Assembly (NCBI GenBank): GCA_023436065.1
Contig: JAEZKU010000017.1
Coordinates: 74,768 to 138,767 of the forward strand
Source of the DNA: Bacillota bacterium
GTDB taxonomy: Bacteria > Bacillota > Clostridia > Lachnospirales > Lachnospiraceae
Direction of reading: 5' to 3'
Length of the DNA: 64,000 nucleotides
Shown here piece after piece: positions 32,942-42,551 of this stretch. Both the position numbers and the translations under genes were made by a program. Each line of letters starts with the position of its first letter. The stretch's first letter is position 1. The notes below the pieces were generated by a model, which did no database searches, was not told where the DNA came from, and saw only the letters and a program-made list of their open reading frames with translations.

Positions 32942-35350
32942 TTATTTATCATCTGTCAATCCAAATACTCGTTTTACAATATTTTCCGACGCATGACCAT
33001 CCTCAAGACTGCAGAAACGCTCATAGAATTCCTCGTACCTCTTACTGTAATCAGCTGTGATCTCATCGATATTCAGAATAGCCTCTGCTACCTCCTCCGT
33101 GGTGAACAGAAGCGGGCCCGGAACATCCTTTTCTATATCCATATAGAAACCACGGAGCATGTCGCGATACTTATCCAGGTCATAGGTATAGAACAGGATC
33201 GGACGCTTCAAATTCGCATAATCAAAGAACACTGAGGAATAATCCGTAATCAGGATATCTGAGATCAGGTAAAGTTCGGATATATCATTATACTTACTTA
33301 CATTGACTGCAAAATCTTCAATACCGGTCACATCGATGGAATCCGCAATAAAATAATGGGTTCGCAGCAGAACGACATAGTCAGGTCCAAGCTGTTCCCG
33401 CAGCATTCTTAAATCCAGCTTCAAGGCGAATTTGTAAGCACCATGGCCATAGTACTCGTCATCTCTCCAGGTAGGTGCATAAAGAATCGTCTTCTTATTC
33501 TCCGGAATTTTCAGCTTTCTTCTAATCTCGGAAGCAATCCTGTCTCGCTCCGGACTATGTAAGATATCGTTTCTCGGATAACCGAATTCCAGCATCTCAT
33601 TGTTGAACAGAAAGGCACTGCGGAAGGTCTCCGAGGAGAAATAATTCGCTGCCACCAGATAATCCCACTGTTGTGAATGGCGGTAGAACTGTGCTTTATA
33701 TAATGGAGAGGCTGCCATTACCTCTTCCTGGTCAAACACCAGCCTCTTGAGAGGCGTTCCGTGCCAGGTCTCTAAGAATACCATGCCCTCTCTCTTTTTA
33801 AACCATTCCGGCTGTCTGACATTGAATACAAAATATTTACTTCTTGCCATATAGTAGCAATAGCGTAAGGTGTTACGCTTCACCTTGATATGAGGTCCCG
33901 GAATCTCCGTCTTACGTGAGGTACTGGACCAGATGATACGGTATTTACCGGGAGCATTCTTCAAAAGATATTCATAGATATATTTTGGACTGTCCGAATA
34001 GCTCTTACCAAAGAAGGTCTCGAATACGATCCAATTCTCCTTGATCGCAAGCTTCCGAAACAGCTTATTGTAAAGATAATAAGCCAATACCCTCTTGTTC
34101 TTCTTAATTTTCTTGAATTTCTTCAAACCCAGATGTCTGGTTACAACTCTCGTGGCACACTTGACATCATTTTTCAGTAATGCCTTCACGATTCTCTTCT
34201 TATATCTTTTTAGGTTGGCAATCTTCTCCTGATCAACCTCCAGCATTGCAGCTCTCATCGCCTGGAAGCGCTCTGTCCGCCAGACATCCTTCTCACTTCT
34301 CCGAAGTCTGGGTGCATAGGTGTTAGCATAATAAGCAATCAGCTTATCCTCCAGGTAACTGCGCAGAGGGGTCACTTCCTCTGTATAGTCTCTGGACTGC
34401 TGATATGCCATAAGATACTCTTCAAATTTATCCTCTGTCTTGGATTGGGATAAGGCAGGGTAATGGATCGGGTCATTGTGCTTTCTTTTTATATAAATAG
34501 CCTCAGGAACGTAGGAACACATCTTTACATTCTTTAATGCCTGCACCATAAAGGTACTGTCAGAGAAGAAGATATAATCCTCGTTAAAGGTGATATCATT
34601 CTCCCTAAGAAAGCTTCTTCTGAATAAAACCCCGAGTATGGATACATTGCGAAGTCCTTTTCTGGTGACAAACAGGGTATGATATGCCTCTGCAATCTTC
34701 GCCAATGCTTCCTCATCAGCTTCACTGACTGCTGCCAGTCTCTGCTGTACCTTTAGGATCTTTCTCTGTCTGCGGGTCAGCTTCACAGGTGTATCATTTT
34801 CCTCCTGGGTTGTATGCTGCTCCTGCTCGGACATCTCTTGATCAGACTGCTCCTGATCATTCGGATCCTGATCGTCCGCCTCTTCCTCCTGCTCAGTTTC
34901 CGCGATCGATGCAAGATATACCTTTCTGCTGAACCAGGTTGAGGACTTTTTGCCATAAGTGAAATCCGCAAGCTGTTCCTCTGCTTCCTTTAATAGCAGC
35001 TGAAGGGTTCCATTTAATATGTAATCATCACTGTCCAGGAAATATACATATTCACCGCTTGCCGCCTCCAGACCTTTATTTCTGGCAGAGGCTACACCAC
35101 TGAAATTCTTAAATTGATCCTCAGCCTTCTGTTTGCCGAATTTGCGATTCGCCAAATGTGTCTCACTTAATTCTATCACATTCAAATTCAAATCCTGATA
35201 TGCATTGATCAGTTCGGAAACATCCTCCTGCACATGATCCAGCACAAGAATGGTCTCAAAATTCGTCAGTCCCTGATCTCTGATGCTCTCCAAACAATCT
35301 TCCAGAAAATGTATCCCCTTATGAAAAGGAACTATGATACTCAGTTTCAC
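32942..35350 (-). CDS. Bifunctional GT2 glycosyltransferase - CDP-glycerol glycerophosphotransferase (TagF-like)
   Basis: An 802-residue fusion. Residues 1-130 are a GT-A family 2 glycosyltransferase (MKLSIIVPFHKG, FLDSDDYI with the DxD-like site). Residues about 430-800 are a TagF-type glycerophosphotransferase: ETWHGTPLKRL, YPRNDILH, LYAPTWRDDEY, LITDYSSVFFDYA. Between them (about 155-185) is a strongly acidic, Gln/Glu-rich stretch. Together it would prime and polymerise a poly(glycerol phosphate) wall polymer at the cytoplasmic membrane. The start is GTG with AAGGTG upstream. It follows an acyltransferase gene on the same strand; an LCP ligase lies nearby. Confidence 0.92.
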   Translation of the reverse strand: MKLSIIVPFHKGIHFLEDCLESIRDQGLTNFETILVLDHVQEDVSELINAYQDLNLNVIELSETHLANRKFGKQKAEDQFKNFSGVASARNKGLEAASGEYVYFLDSDDYILNGTLQLLLKEAEEQLADFTYGKKSSTWFSRKVYLASIAETEQEEEADDQDPNDQEQSDQEMSEQEQHTTQEENDTPVKLTRRQRKILKVQQRLAAVSEADEEALAKIAEAYHTLFVTRKGLRNVSILGVLFRRSFLRENDITFNEDYIFFSDSTFMVQALKNVKMCSYVPEAIYIKRKHNDPIHYPALSQSKTEDKFEEYLMAYQQSRDYTEEVTPLRSYLEDKLIAYYANTYAPRLRRSEKDVWRTERFQAMRAAMLEVDQEKIANLKRYKKRIVKALLKNDVKCATRVVTRHLGLKKFKKIKKNKRVLAYYLYNKLFRKLAIKENWIVFETFFGKSYSDSPKYIYEYLLKNAPGKYRIIWSSTSRKTEIPGPHIKVKRNTLRYCYYMARSKYFVFNVRQPEWFKKREGMVFLETWHGTPLKRLVFDQEEVMAASPLYKAQFYRHSQQWDYLVAANYFSSETFRSAFLFNNEMLEFGYPRNDILHSPERDRIASEIRRKLKIPENKKTILYAPTWRDDEYYGHGAYKFALKLDLRMLREQLGPDYVVLLRTHYFIADSIDVTGIEDFAVNVSKYNDISELYLISDILITDYSSVFFDYANLKRPILFYTYDLDKYRDMLRGFYMDIEKDVPGPLLFTTEEVAEAILNIDEITADYSKRYEEFYERFCSLEDGHASENIVKRVFGLTDDK

Positions 35351-35390
35351 TTTTACACCTTACCTTTCTCGGTTCAAGAATATTTTATTA

Positions 35391-35431
35391 TTGATCAAAG
35401 TGTCAAAAGGTGCTTCTGACACTTTAATCAA
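35391..35431. terminator. Hairpin overlapping the acyltransferase stop codon
   Basis: TTGATCAAAGTGTCA (35391-35405) pairs with TGACACTTTAATCAA (35417-35431) at 14 of 15 positions with an 11-base loop. The TGA stop of the acyltransferase (35428-35430) lies in the stem. There is no strong U-tract, so it may act to slow or partly block read-through into the GT2-TagF gene. Confidence 0.55.
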
Positions 35432-36444
35432 CATTCCTTCAGCATAAATCCGGCCAGCTTATCCATGACAGCATCATAGGCCTGTTTCACAAAACCCCGT
35501 GTAAACAGGAAGACAAGCGCAGCTGTCATAATCACCGAATAAATCAGATATAGATACGATCGGTTTTTAAAAAGTTCAAGTTTCTCCAATATCGGTATCA
35601 CAAATAGATGAAGTACATATACCGTCATCGTATTTCTGCCCACATAGGACAGGAAAGTCTTTTTCGCGGTCACGAGATTAATCAATGCGAACAGCATACA
35701 TAGTGCAATCACATAAAGGATGATACGCACCAGCATACTCTCTATCCGACTTTCATCCGGATAGGGTGACCGAAAGTACAGAGCCTCCGTATCAAAAAGC
35801 TTCCTATAAGAAGCATAGACCGAAACGGCGGCAACTGCAACAAGGATAATACAGGATAAAATCTTCGGTAGCTTACGTACCCTTACGATATGCCTGGTTC
35901 TGCAATAATTGCCCAGCACAAAAAATGGCAGAAAGCAAGCTACTCTGGCCAATGCCATATACTCGTTGAATTCCCCGCTGAAACCGCTGAGAATAGCAAA
36001 TATAAAGCTGAAAAGAAGCACATGTCTAAGCTTTAACAAATCCTTTAAGAAGAATTTCCAGAAAAATAATGCCAGCAAATACCACAATCCCCAGCTTGGC
36101 CTAAATACATGGAAGGGATAAAATTCTTCCTGAATTACCAGCAATTTATAAATGTAGTTGATAATACTCAAAATCAAATAGGGGATAAAAATAGTTACGA
36201 AGGCATTTCTTCTGATTTTCTCAAGGTTCTTGGAAAAATACCCTGATACAAAAACCATTGCAGGCATATGAAACGTGTATATAAAAATATAGATACTATT
36301 GATTATTTCATTTTTACTTTTCATTGAAGCCAGGAGATGTCCCAACACTACCAATATAATTAATATCGCACGAAGATTATCCATCAGATAATCTCTAGGG
36401 TTCTCTTTTGCAATCACAGGACCGATTGCTTTTATTTGTTCCAT
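35428..36444 (-). CDS. Acyltransferase 3 family membrane protein
   Basis: A 338-residue integral membrane protein with about ten TM helices. The N-terminal NLRAILIILVVLGHLL with its His, and the TFHMPAMVFVSGYF segment match the OafA/acyltransferase-3 fold, which O-acetylates sugars or wall polymers using cytoplasmic acetyl-CoA. I start at 36444 (MEQIKAIGPV), AAGGAG lying 12 bases upstream. Next to the TagF fusion on the same strand, so modification of a teichoic-acid-like polymer is likely. Confidence 0.88.
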   Translation of the reverse strand: MEQIKAIGPVIAKENPRDYLMDNLRAILIILVVLGHLLASMKSKNEIINSIYIFIYTFHMPAMVFVSGYFSKNLEKIRRNAFVTIFIPYLILSIINYIYKLLVIQEEFYPFHVFRPSWGLWYLLALFFWKFFLKDLLKLRHVLLFSFIFAILSGFSGEFNEYMALARVACFLPFFVLGNYCRTRHIVRVRKLPKILSCIILVAVAAVSVYASYRKLFDTEALYFRSPYPDESRIESMLVRIILYVIALCMLFALINLVTAKKTFLSYVGRNTMTVYVLHLFVIPILEKLELFKNRSYLYLIYSVIMTAALVFLFTRGFVKQAYDAVMDKLAGFMLKEC

Positions 36445-36633
36445 TGTTACTAATAACTCCTTATATATCTCTGATTGACAAGTTGATTTTAACAAAGAAT
36501 ACTATATCATGCAATAAATTTATTCTTACGATTGCCTTAAGACATTTTTTGATGTAAAATTGCTTCGTATTCCGAGGAACCTTATGTATTGTAGCACTTT
36601 ATCGGGAAAATGCAAGAATAAAGGAAGAATCCC

Positions 36634-37758
36634 ATGCTAAAAATCGTAAATTATATAAAGCAATTCATAAAGGCAGAAACCGTGCTAATGATTTCCGGTC
36701 TCCTGGCAGCTCTCAGCATGATATTAGTACCTCCAACAGCCACTTATCTCTCCTATATCGATTTTCGTGTACTTGCTCTCCTGTTCTGCCTAATGGCGGT
36801 GGTTGCAGGCTTCGATGAGACTGGTATCTTCGTATTATTGTCAGAGAAGCTTTTGATGAAAGTAGCGAATACCCGCTCGATCAGCTTTGTTTTGGTAATG
36901 CTCTGCTTTCTGTCTTCCATGTGGATTACCAATGACGTGGCTTTAATCACCTTTGTTCCTTTTGCCATCCTGATTCTGACAATGGCTGATAAGATGAATT
37001 ACCTGATACCGGTCATCGTCCTGCAGACCATAGCTGCTAACCTTGGCAGCATGCTGACTCCGGTAGGTAATCCGCAGAATCTGTACCTCTACTCCTATTT
37101 TAATGTTCCGATTGGCGAGTTTCTTGGTATTACCTTTCCCTTTGTAGCATTATCGGCATTGCTGCTATGTATCTGCACCAGATTCATTCCCAAGGAACAT
37201 ATCAGCTTTACATTACACAATGATAAAAAGACAAACCGTAACCAGCCTTCCCGTATTCTTCTTTATGGAATGCTTTTTCTGGTTTGCCTTGCCTGTGTAT
37301 TGAGATTCCTTGATTATCGTATCACATTTCTTCTGGTTTTGATCTTTATACTGCTGCTTGACCGAAAAGTCCTAAGGAGGGTGGATTATTTCCTTCTGCT
37401 GACCTTTGTCTTTTTCTTCATCTTGATCGGTAATATCGGCAGTATCCCTATTGTCCGGGAGTTACTTGCTTCCCTTTTAAAAGGCCGTGAGCTGCTGGTA
37501 TCCGTTCTGGCAAGCCAGCTGATCAGTAATGTTCCCGCCGCTGTATTATTGTCCGCATTCTCAAGTGAGTACAAATCGTTGATCCTGGGGGCGGATCTTG
37601 GGGGACTTGGCACTCTGGTTGCTTCCCTGGCGAGTCTGATCAGCTACAAATTCTACTGTCGGACAGAGCAGGCCGAAAAAGGCCGTTACCTTAAGGTTTT
37701 CACTCTTTATAACCTAATCTTTCTGGCTGTATTAGGTCTTCTCTATCTGTTGTTGTAG
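36634..37758 (+). CDS. SLC13/ArsB-like anion permease
   Basis: A 374-residue protein with about ten TM segments. The conserved TNDVALITFVPFAI and ANLGSMLTPVGNPQNLYLYS segments match the SLC13/CitMHS/ArsB ion transporter superfamily (the NP box and GNPQN motif). It is shorter than most (usually 420-600), missing part of the central loop. Substrate cannot be told; dicarboxylates, sulfate or arsenite are possible. AAAGGAAG precedes the ATG. It converges on the lipoprotein gene with only two bases between. Confidence 0.85.
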   Translation: MLKIVNYIKQFIKAETVLMISGLLAALSMILVPPTATYLSYIDFRVLALLFCLMAVVAGFDETGIFVLLSEKLLMKVANTRSISFVLVMLCFLSSMWITNDVALITFVPFAILILTMADKMNYLIPVIVLQTIAANLGSMLTPVGNPQNLYLYSYFNVPIGEFLGITFPFVALSALLLCICTRFIPKEHISFTLHNDKKTNRNQPSRILLYGMLFLVCLACVLRFLDYRITFLLVLIFILLLDRKVLRRVDYFLLLTFVFFFILIGNIGSIPIVRELLASLLKGRELLVSVLASQLISNVPAAVLLSAFSSEYKSLILGADLGGLGTLVASLASLISYKFYCRTEQAEKGRYLKVFTLYNLIFLAVLGLLYLLL

Positions 37759-37760
37759 GC

Positions 37761-38576
37761 TCAGCTGATCCAGGTACTTTCCCTTGTTACCTTCCATTCT
37801 CCGTTATTAAGCTGTGCAGTCACGGCATCTGAGCCAATCGCTCCGAGACCACTTCTCCATTTACTGATGGCACAGGTAATCTTATGCTTTTTAGCTAGGT
37901 ATTGCATATTCGATATCTTGATCAGAATTCCTTTGGGAAAGTATAATTGATCCTTTTCTATCAGCCCCTGCTCTACCAGCGCGTCATAGGTTCCTTCTAT
38001 GACCTCATAGCCGTAGGTGTTCTTTACCTTTTCAAAAATGATAGATTTCCGCACCTGACCGGCTTCAATCCAATCGGTAGTATCGAGAGCTATCATCTCT
38101 ATGTCCGCATTCAAGCCACTATCCTCCAGATGGATATCATCTATCAGCTTAAGATATCCATCGGTAAGCTCATCATGGTCGATCACCTCAACTTTTAAAG
38201 CAGTAATCTGTGCCGGGTAGGATTCTGCAATGGTTCCGCCATAGCTGATCAATACAATATCACCGAATAACAGTTGTTCCCCGGTGATAGCTGTGCCATC
38301 CCTGCCAACCAATTCGGCATTCGAGATATTCACAAGCATACGGTCGGAGGATAGGAACTCATTACTATCTTCATCCGGGGCAATCAGAAGTCCCTGCTCC
38401 GTATCAAGAACCTCTGCGCGAAAGGTAACTCCCTGCGGCGGTTCCGTGCTTATCTTCGCATCTATACTCACCTTCGGCTCACTGCCTTCTGTAAGCCTCT
38501 GCTGCGGACTGCATCCCAGTGCTATGATTGCAATTAGCAGGATAATCCTGATTACGCTCCATCTTCTTTTCATCAT
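37761..38576 (-). CDS. Lipoprotein with DUF3221-like domain
   Basis: A 271-residue secreted lipoprotein. The N-terminus MMKRRWSVIRIILLIAIIA, with lipobox ALGC at Cys22, marks it for lipid attachment. Residues about 50-130 (TFRAEVLDTEQGLLIAPDED, then SSDRMLVNIS, GDIVLISYGGTIAESYPAQI) resemble the OB-fold-like DUF3221 (YobA) domain. The C-terminal half looks like a separate small domain of unknown function. Function unknown. The downstream permease converges head-on. Confidence 0.82.
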   Translation of the reverse strand: MMKRRWSVIRIILLIAIIALGCSPQQRLTEGSEPKVSIDAKISTEPPQGVTFRAEVLDTEQGLLIAPDEDSNEFLSSDRMLVNISNAELVGRDGTAITGEQLLFGDIVLISYGGTIAESYPAQITALKVEVIDHDELTDGYLKLIDDIHLEDSGLNADIEMIALDTTDWIEAGQVRKSIIFEKVKNTYGYEVIEGTYDALVEQGLIEKDQLYFPKGILIKISNMQYLAKKHKITCAISKWRSGLGAIGSDAVTAQLNNGEWKVTRESTWIS

Positions 38577-38715
38577 TTACTCCTTTCCTGCGCAGCTGTC
38601 AGCGCATTGAGAAAGGCTGCATAACCTTTACTCCATTGTTTCTCTTTTTTCATCAAGATATAGACGACAGATCAATGTCAGTAGTTCCCACAAAATTAAA
38701 ATTTCTATCAAATAC

Positions 38716-39918
38716 TTATTGACCGCCATAAATGAATTCATAGATCTGCTTCCTGGTGTCCTCCCAACTCTTTGGAACGAGGACATCCTTCACATACCGG
38801 CCTGAGTAGGATTCATTCGTATAACTGTTATCCGATGGTATCCTCAGGGTATTGATTTTACTTTTCTTTAAATTAGCAGCCTGTTGCAGGTACTCATTAT
38901 ATTTGCTTTTTGTGATATCTGTCTTGATGTCGATATTGGAAAGAATATTATTCATGATGATTCCTAATTGTATGAGGTTCTTTGACTTCATCTTTTCAAA
39001 GATCTTCTCAAGAACAATCCTCTGTCTCTGTGTTCGGCCAAAATCGTCGTGTTCTGTCTCCGTGGGCACCTTTCTTATCCTGCAGTAACCCAGGACCTGG
39101 TTTCCGTTCATATGCTGGGTTCCGGCTACAACATTGCGATAGGCGGGGTTAGATATATAATTGGTTGTTCTTAAGTAATTCGCTTCCTTCTGTGTTAGTG
39201 CCAAATCAATTCCACCGATATAATCAATGACCTGTTCAAAATCCTTAAAATCCACTAAGACATATCCCTCCATGGTTATTCCGAAGTTCTTCTCAATGGT
39301 TGCATAGAGCTCACTTATTCCTCCTCTGGAATAAGCTGAGTTCAATTTGCCATTGCTATGTCCGGGAATCTCAACATACAAATCCCTCATGAGGGAGGTC
39401 AGCTTAATGATATTGTTATCAGAATCAATAGATGCAATGATCATTGTATCTGTATTTTCCGCACCGTTAAAGGTCTCCATCCCAAGCAGCAGAATATTGG
39501 ATATATTTTTTGCCTCGATGACATCAGTTTCCCGGTTATCCTGTTCCGGTCGGCCGGTGTCCTCAGAAATTGCGGTTTCCTGATCCGGCTCCACATACTC
39601 CAGCTTGCCATAGCTGTAATTACCGATTAATCTGATGATAAGGCTTCTTCCGTAATCCGTATTAATCAGTATCACAAAAGCAGTCAATAAGAGAAGAAGT
39701 GGCAGGACTACATACTTAATTACCCTTCCCACCCGCTTTTTCTCTCCGGCCTCCTTCTCCTTATCCAACGTTTCAGTATTCTCCTGTTCCAGGGTATCCT
39801 GTACCTGTTCGCTTAAGGATTTACTGACGTCCTTCAATAATTCATGAGTCTGATAATCATAGGAATCCCCCGGCTTATTTTGATTTCTATCTGAATTGGT
39901 TTTATCCTTATCTCTCAT
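38716..39918 (-). CDS. LCP (LytR-CpsA-Psr) family wall polymer ligase
   Basis: A 400-residue protein with a charged cytoplasmic tail of about 65 residues, one TM helix (VVLPLLLLLTAFVILI, about 70-86) and an extracellular LCP domain (about 135-390): NTDTMIIASIDSDNN, LTSLMRDLYVEIPG with the catalytic Arg, LNSAYSRGG, and CRIRKVPTETEHDDFGRTQRQ. LCP enzymes attach wall teichoic acids or capsular polymers to peptidoglycan. This fits the nearby GT2-TagF and acyltransferase genes. AAAGGAAG precedes the ATG. Confidence 0.95.
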   Translation of the reverse strand: MRDKDKTNSDRNQNKPGDSYDYQTHELLKDVSKSLSEQVQDTLEQENTETLDKEKEAGEKKRVGRVIKYVVLPLLLLLTAFVILINTDYGRSLIIRLIGNYSYGKLEYVEPDQETAISEDTGRPEQDNRETDVIEAKNISNILLLGMETFNGAENTDTMIIASIDSDNNIIKLTSLMRDLYVEIPGHSNGKLNSAYSRGGISELYATIEKNFGITMEGYVLVDFKDFEQVIDYIGGIDLALTQKEANYLRTTNYISNPAYRNVVAGTQHMNGNQVLGYCRIRKVPTETEHDDFGRTQRQRIVLEKIFEKMKSKNLIQLGIIMNNILSNIDIKTDITKSKYNEYLQQAANLKKSKINTLRIPSDNSYTNESYSGRYVKDVLVPKSWEDTRKQIYEFIYGGQ

Positions 39919-40071
39919 ACTCTCTTCCTTTTCTAAGATTTACACATTGATCGTTCACTATAATGCCAGAGACGAGCTACAATATATTCTTCCTAAAACC
40001 AATGCCTTGATATACCTGATTTTAGAATTTTTGGAATATACAATTTATACCAGATAAAATATTAAAAAACA

Positions 40072-40114
40072 GCGTATCGCATTTCCATCTCATCATGACA
40101 GGAATACGATACGC
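40072..40114 (-). terminator. Intrinsic terminator of the GHKL-LytTR-small protein unit
   Basis: GCGTATCG (40072-40079) pairs perfectly with CGATACGC (40107-40114). On the minus strand it is followed by GTTTTTTAATATTTT, a strong U-tract. It lies 14 bp after the small Cys-rich open frame, supporting that frame as a transcribed gene. Confidence 0.82.
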
Positions 40115-40128
40115 TTATTAGTCTTCCA

Positions 40129-40350
40129 TTATGTTTTAGTCCTTGTAAGTTTATAGTTACAAATGCCCGTTTCACTTACCTTCCCGCTTGCTATACCAAA
40201 ATTACCATGTACGCAGGTCCAACACTCCTTACGTTGCAAAAAGGTATCAGGGTGCTTTTCATAATAACTGCAATAATCCGTGGATACTACACTTACCTCA
40301 TTCTGGCCGCCATCTACTTCCGCTGTGTGATCAATGCTCGAAAACGCCAA
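40129..40350 (-). CDS. Small Cys-rich protein downstream of the two-component pair
   Basis: A 73-residue frame with TTG start, seven bases after GGAGG (an excellent site), and a terminator immediately after. Cys lie at 27, 43, 46 and 64 (C-x15-C-x2-C-x17-C) within KECWTCVHGNFG and GICNYK; the spacing could bind zinc or form disulfides. It may be a peptide signal/bacteriocin-like product controlled by the adjacent GHKL-LytTR pair, or a small zinc-ribbon protein. The same frame continues upstream with the hydrophobic LIGIGGFCLAFSS but has no ATG there; it ends at a TAA after 10-12 codons. I do not recognise the family. Confidence 0.6.
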   Translation of the reverse strand: MAFSSIDHTAEVDGGQNEVSVVSTDYCSYYEKHPDTFLQRKECWTCVHGNFGIASGKVSETGICNYKLTRTKT

Positions 40351-40472
40351 ACAGAAACCTCCAATTCCTATCAGAATATAAGTTGATTATAGGTTAATAC
40401 AATTCTATATTACTGCACTGGCTGATATTTTCAATGCCTATGGCATAATTGATCGGTATTTTGCATAAACGG

Positions 40473-41201
40473 TTAAAACCCTTCCAGGGAATACGCGGTA
40501 TAGCGGTCCAAAAGCTCACGATACTGCCTGCGCAGTACCGGTATTGTCTGTCCGTTATCAAACAGAATCTGCTTATTTGATACTTCTGTGATTCTTCCCA
40601 GGTTGATGATATAAGTGCTGCCACATTTAAAAAACCGGGTATCGATCGAAAGCATCGTATATAGCTCACTGCTGCTGATCCTGACCTGAATTCGCTCATT
40701 CTCAACAAGATAGATATTTTGAATGTGCTTGTCTGTCTCACTGTATACGATATCAGTAATATCTATCTTTCGTAATCCCGATGAAGTCTTCAAGATAATG
40801 TTCCTCTGTTGGTTCTTTTGAACTGCTGCTACTGCTTTTGATAAAGCATCCTCCAGCTGACCCCTGGTATAAGGCTTGAGCAGATAATGTGCAGCATGCA
40901 GAGAAAATGCTTCTATTGCATGATTCGCTGAGGACGTCAGGAAAATCAGCTGACAATCATCATTCAATTCCCGAACTTTATGAGCCAGCTGTACTCCGGT
41001 CAACTCCGGCATATAGATATCCAGAAGCAGGATATCAAAAGCATCCTGCCGATCTCGGAAAACCTCCAACAATTCATTAGGATCCTGAAAAGTTGACAAT
41101 TGAATTTCCAATTCGGGATTCGCAACCGCATAAACATTGGTCATAACCTTCGTCCTGCTTAATTCCGTCTCATTATCATCACAAATTGCTATTCGTATCA
41201 T
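40473..41201 (-). CDS. LytTR family response regulator
   Basis: A 242-residue regulator: receiver domain (residues 1-125) with the acidic pair in ICDDNE and phospho-acceptor Asp in DILLLDIYMPEL, conserved Lys in LLKPYTRG, then LytTR DNA-binding domain (about 135-238; GLRKIDITDIVYSETDKHIQ, FKCGSTYIINLGRI). This AgrA/VirR-like class pairs with GHKL kinases and usually controls peptide signalling, bacteriocin or surface genes. GGGGGA precedes the ATG, 26 bp after its kinase gene. Confidence 0.95.
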   Translation of the reverse strand: MIRIAICDDNETELSRTKVMTNVYAVANPELEIQLSTFQDPNELLEVFRDRQDAFDILLLDIYMPELTGVQLAHKVRELNDDCQLIFLTSSANHAIEAFSLHAAHYLLKPYTRGQLEDALSKAVAAVQKNQQRNIILKTSSGLRKIDITDIVYSETDKHIQNIYLVENERIQVRISSSELYTMLSIDTRFFKCGSTYIINLGRITEVSNKQILFDNGQTIPVLRRQYRELLDRYTAYSLEGF

Positions 41202-41227
41202 AGTTCCCCCACCCCACCATCATATTT

Positions 41228-42502
41228 CTATATATTAAGAATAAATCTGGCAGTAAAAATGCCATTCTTTGCTTCGAAGAATTTCGTTCCCGAAAAACGT
41301 TGAACCGTATAAGCTATGCTTCTGGTACCGACACCTCCACCCACTTTGGAGGAAACCGGCATATCATTCTCAAAGACCACTTCATTGCTACAGGAATTGG
41401 TTACACTGATTGCAAGACGCCTGCCGTTATAGCGCGCTTCTACTTTAATGAATTTTTTCGTATCGTCACTCAGCTTTATACAGGCTTCGTATGCATTTTC
41501 CACTGCATTTGAGAATAATGCGGAAAGCTCCATGGGTTCGATGGACAGCTTCTCCGGCACGTCCGTCAATACCTCTATCTCAATGCCGGCCTTCATGGAA
41601 CGCTCTACCCATAGACAGAGGATACTGTTCACTGCAGTGTGCATACAATATACCTTTTTCGGAATCTGCTCCATGCCGATCTGTTCCTTCAGATAATCAA
41701 GTGCGCGATCCACATTACCGGATTCTATCAACTCAATCAGCTGCCGTGTATTGTGTCTGAGATCATGCCATCTGCGGTTTGATATTTCTGCTGCCTCCCT
41801 TTGACGTTCAAACTGCTCCAGCTGTGCTTTATTCTGCAGGGCGAGAATTCGCTGCTGCTCCTGCATCAGATACTTATCATGCAGTTGATTTAAGACATAA
41901 TTGAACACGAAAAAGATGGCCACCATCATCAGAAGAATTAAAAAGCCAATCATAGCGATATGAATGTAATCGCCGGTATTGGTAAAAATCATATATTGAT
42001 AACCTAAAATGATTAAACCGATAATCGGCAGAATACAAAACATGCCCCATCCCTGTTTCAGCTCATCCTGTATCTGAAGGTAACGCTTTCTGACACGGAA
42101 ATGAATTAGAATGATCAATACGGAAAAGATAACCACTCTGATCAGATTATACCAGAAATACCCCCCTCCAATAAAATGAGACATCCATATGGAAGGAAGA
42201 GAAATTGCAAAGCTTATAAATATTGTGACGAGAAGTGTAAAAAGATCCCTGAAGTCACGCCTTGCTGACAGCCAATAAAAGGTAAGAAAGGCCGGAACAT
42301 CCATAAATAAAAAGAAATACTTAGCATATGCCGCCAAGCCGTAGTTCTCTAAAACTGCTCCGCATATGACCGTCTGAACGATCAATTCGATCAACAGAAT
42401 CAGATATAAATTCTTAATCTTCCTAAGCCGGCTCAATTCCAGTATAGTGATCTGCCCAGTTACGAGAGTAATAACAGGCGTTAATATCGTAAAAATATCC
42501 AT
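41228..42502 (-). CDS. GHKL sensor histidine kinase (AgrC-like)
   Basis: A 424-residue membrane kinase: about six to seven TM segments in residues 1-210, a coiled linker, a dimerisation helix with the likely phospho-His in RWHDLRHNTRQLIELI (about 254), and a GHKL ATPase domain (LFSNAVENAYEACIKL N-box, GGGVGTRSIAY G-box). This is the AgrC/ComD-type architecture that senses secreted peptides. It is followed 26 bp later by the LytTR regulator. The ligand is unknown. Confidence 0.94.
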   Translation of the reverse strand: MDIFTILTPVITLVTGQITILELSRLRKIKNLYLILLIELIVQTVICGAVLENYGLAAYAKYFFLFMDVPAFLTFYWLSARRDFRDLFTLLVTIFISFAISLPSIWMSHFIGGGYFWYNLIRVVIFSVLIILIHFRVRKRYLQIQDELKQGWGMFCILPIIGLIILGYQYMIFTNTGDYIHIAMIGFLILLMMVAIFFVFNYVLNQLHDKYLMQEQQRILALQNKAQLEQFERQREAAEISNRRWHDLRHNTRQLIELIESGNVDRALDYLKEQIGMEQIPKKVYCMHTAVNSILCLWVERSMKAGIEIEVLTDVPEKLSIEPMELSALFSNAVENAYEACIKLSDDTKKFIKVEARYNGRRLAISVTNSCSNEVVFENDMPVSSKVGGGVGTRSIAYTVQRFSGTKFFEAKNGIFTARFILNI

Positions 42503-42551
42503 AGTCGAGACCTTCCGTCAATCAGGTATAATCATTTCATTTTTATGGATA

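Noticed and set aside
35391..35431. Hairpin after the acyltransferase gene as another copy of the structured repeat
   Set aside because: It shares the GTGTCAAAA stretch with the element at 48053 but is a single hairpin without the enclosing stem and inner arms.
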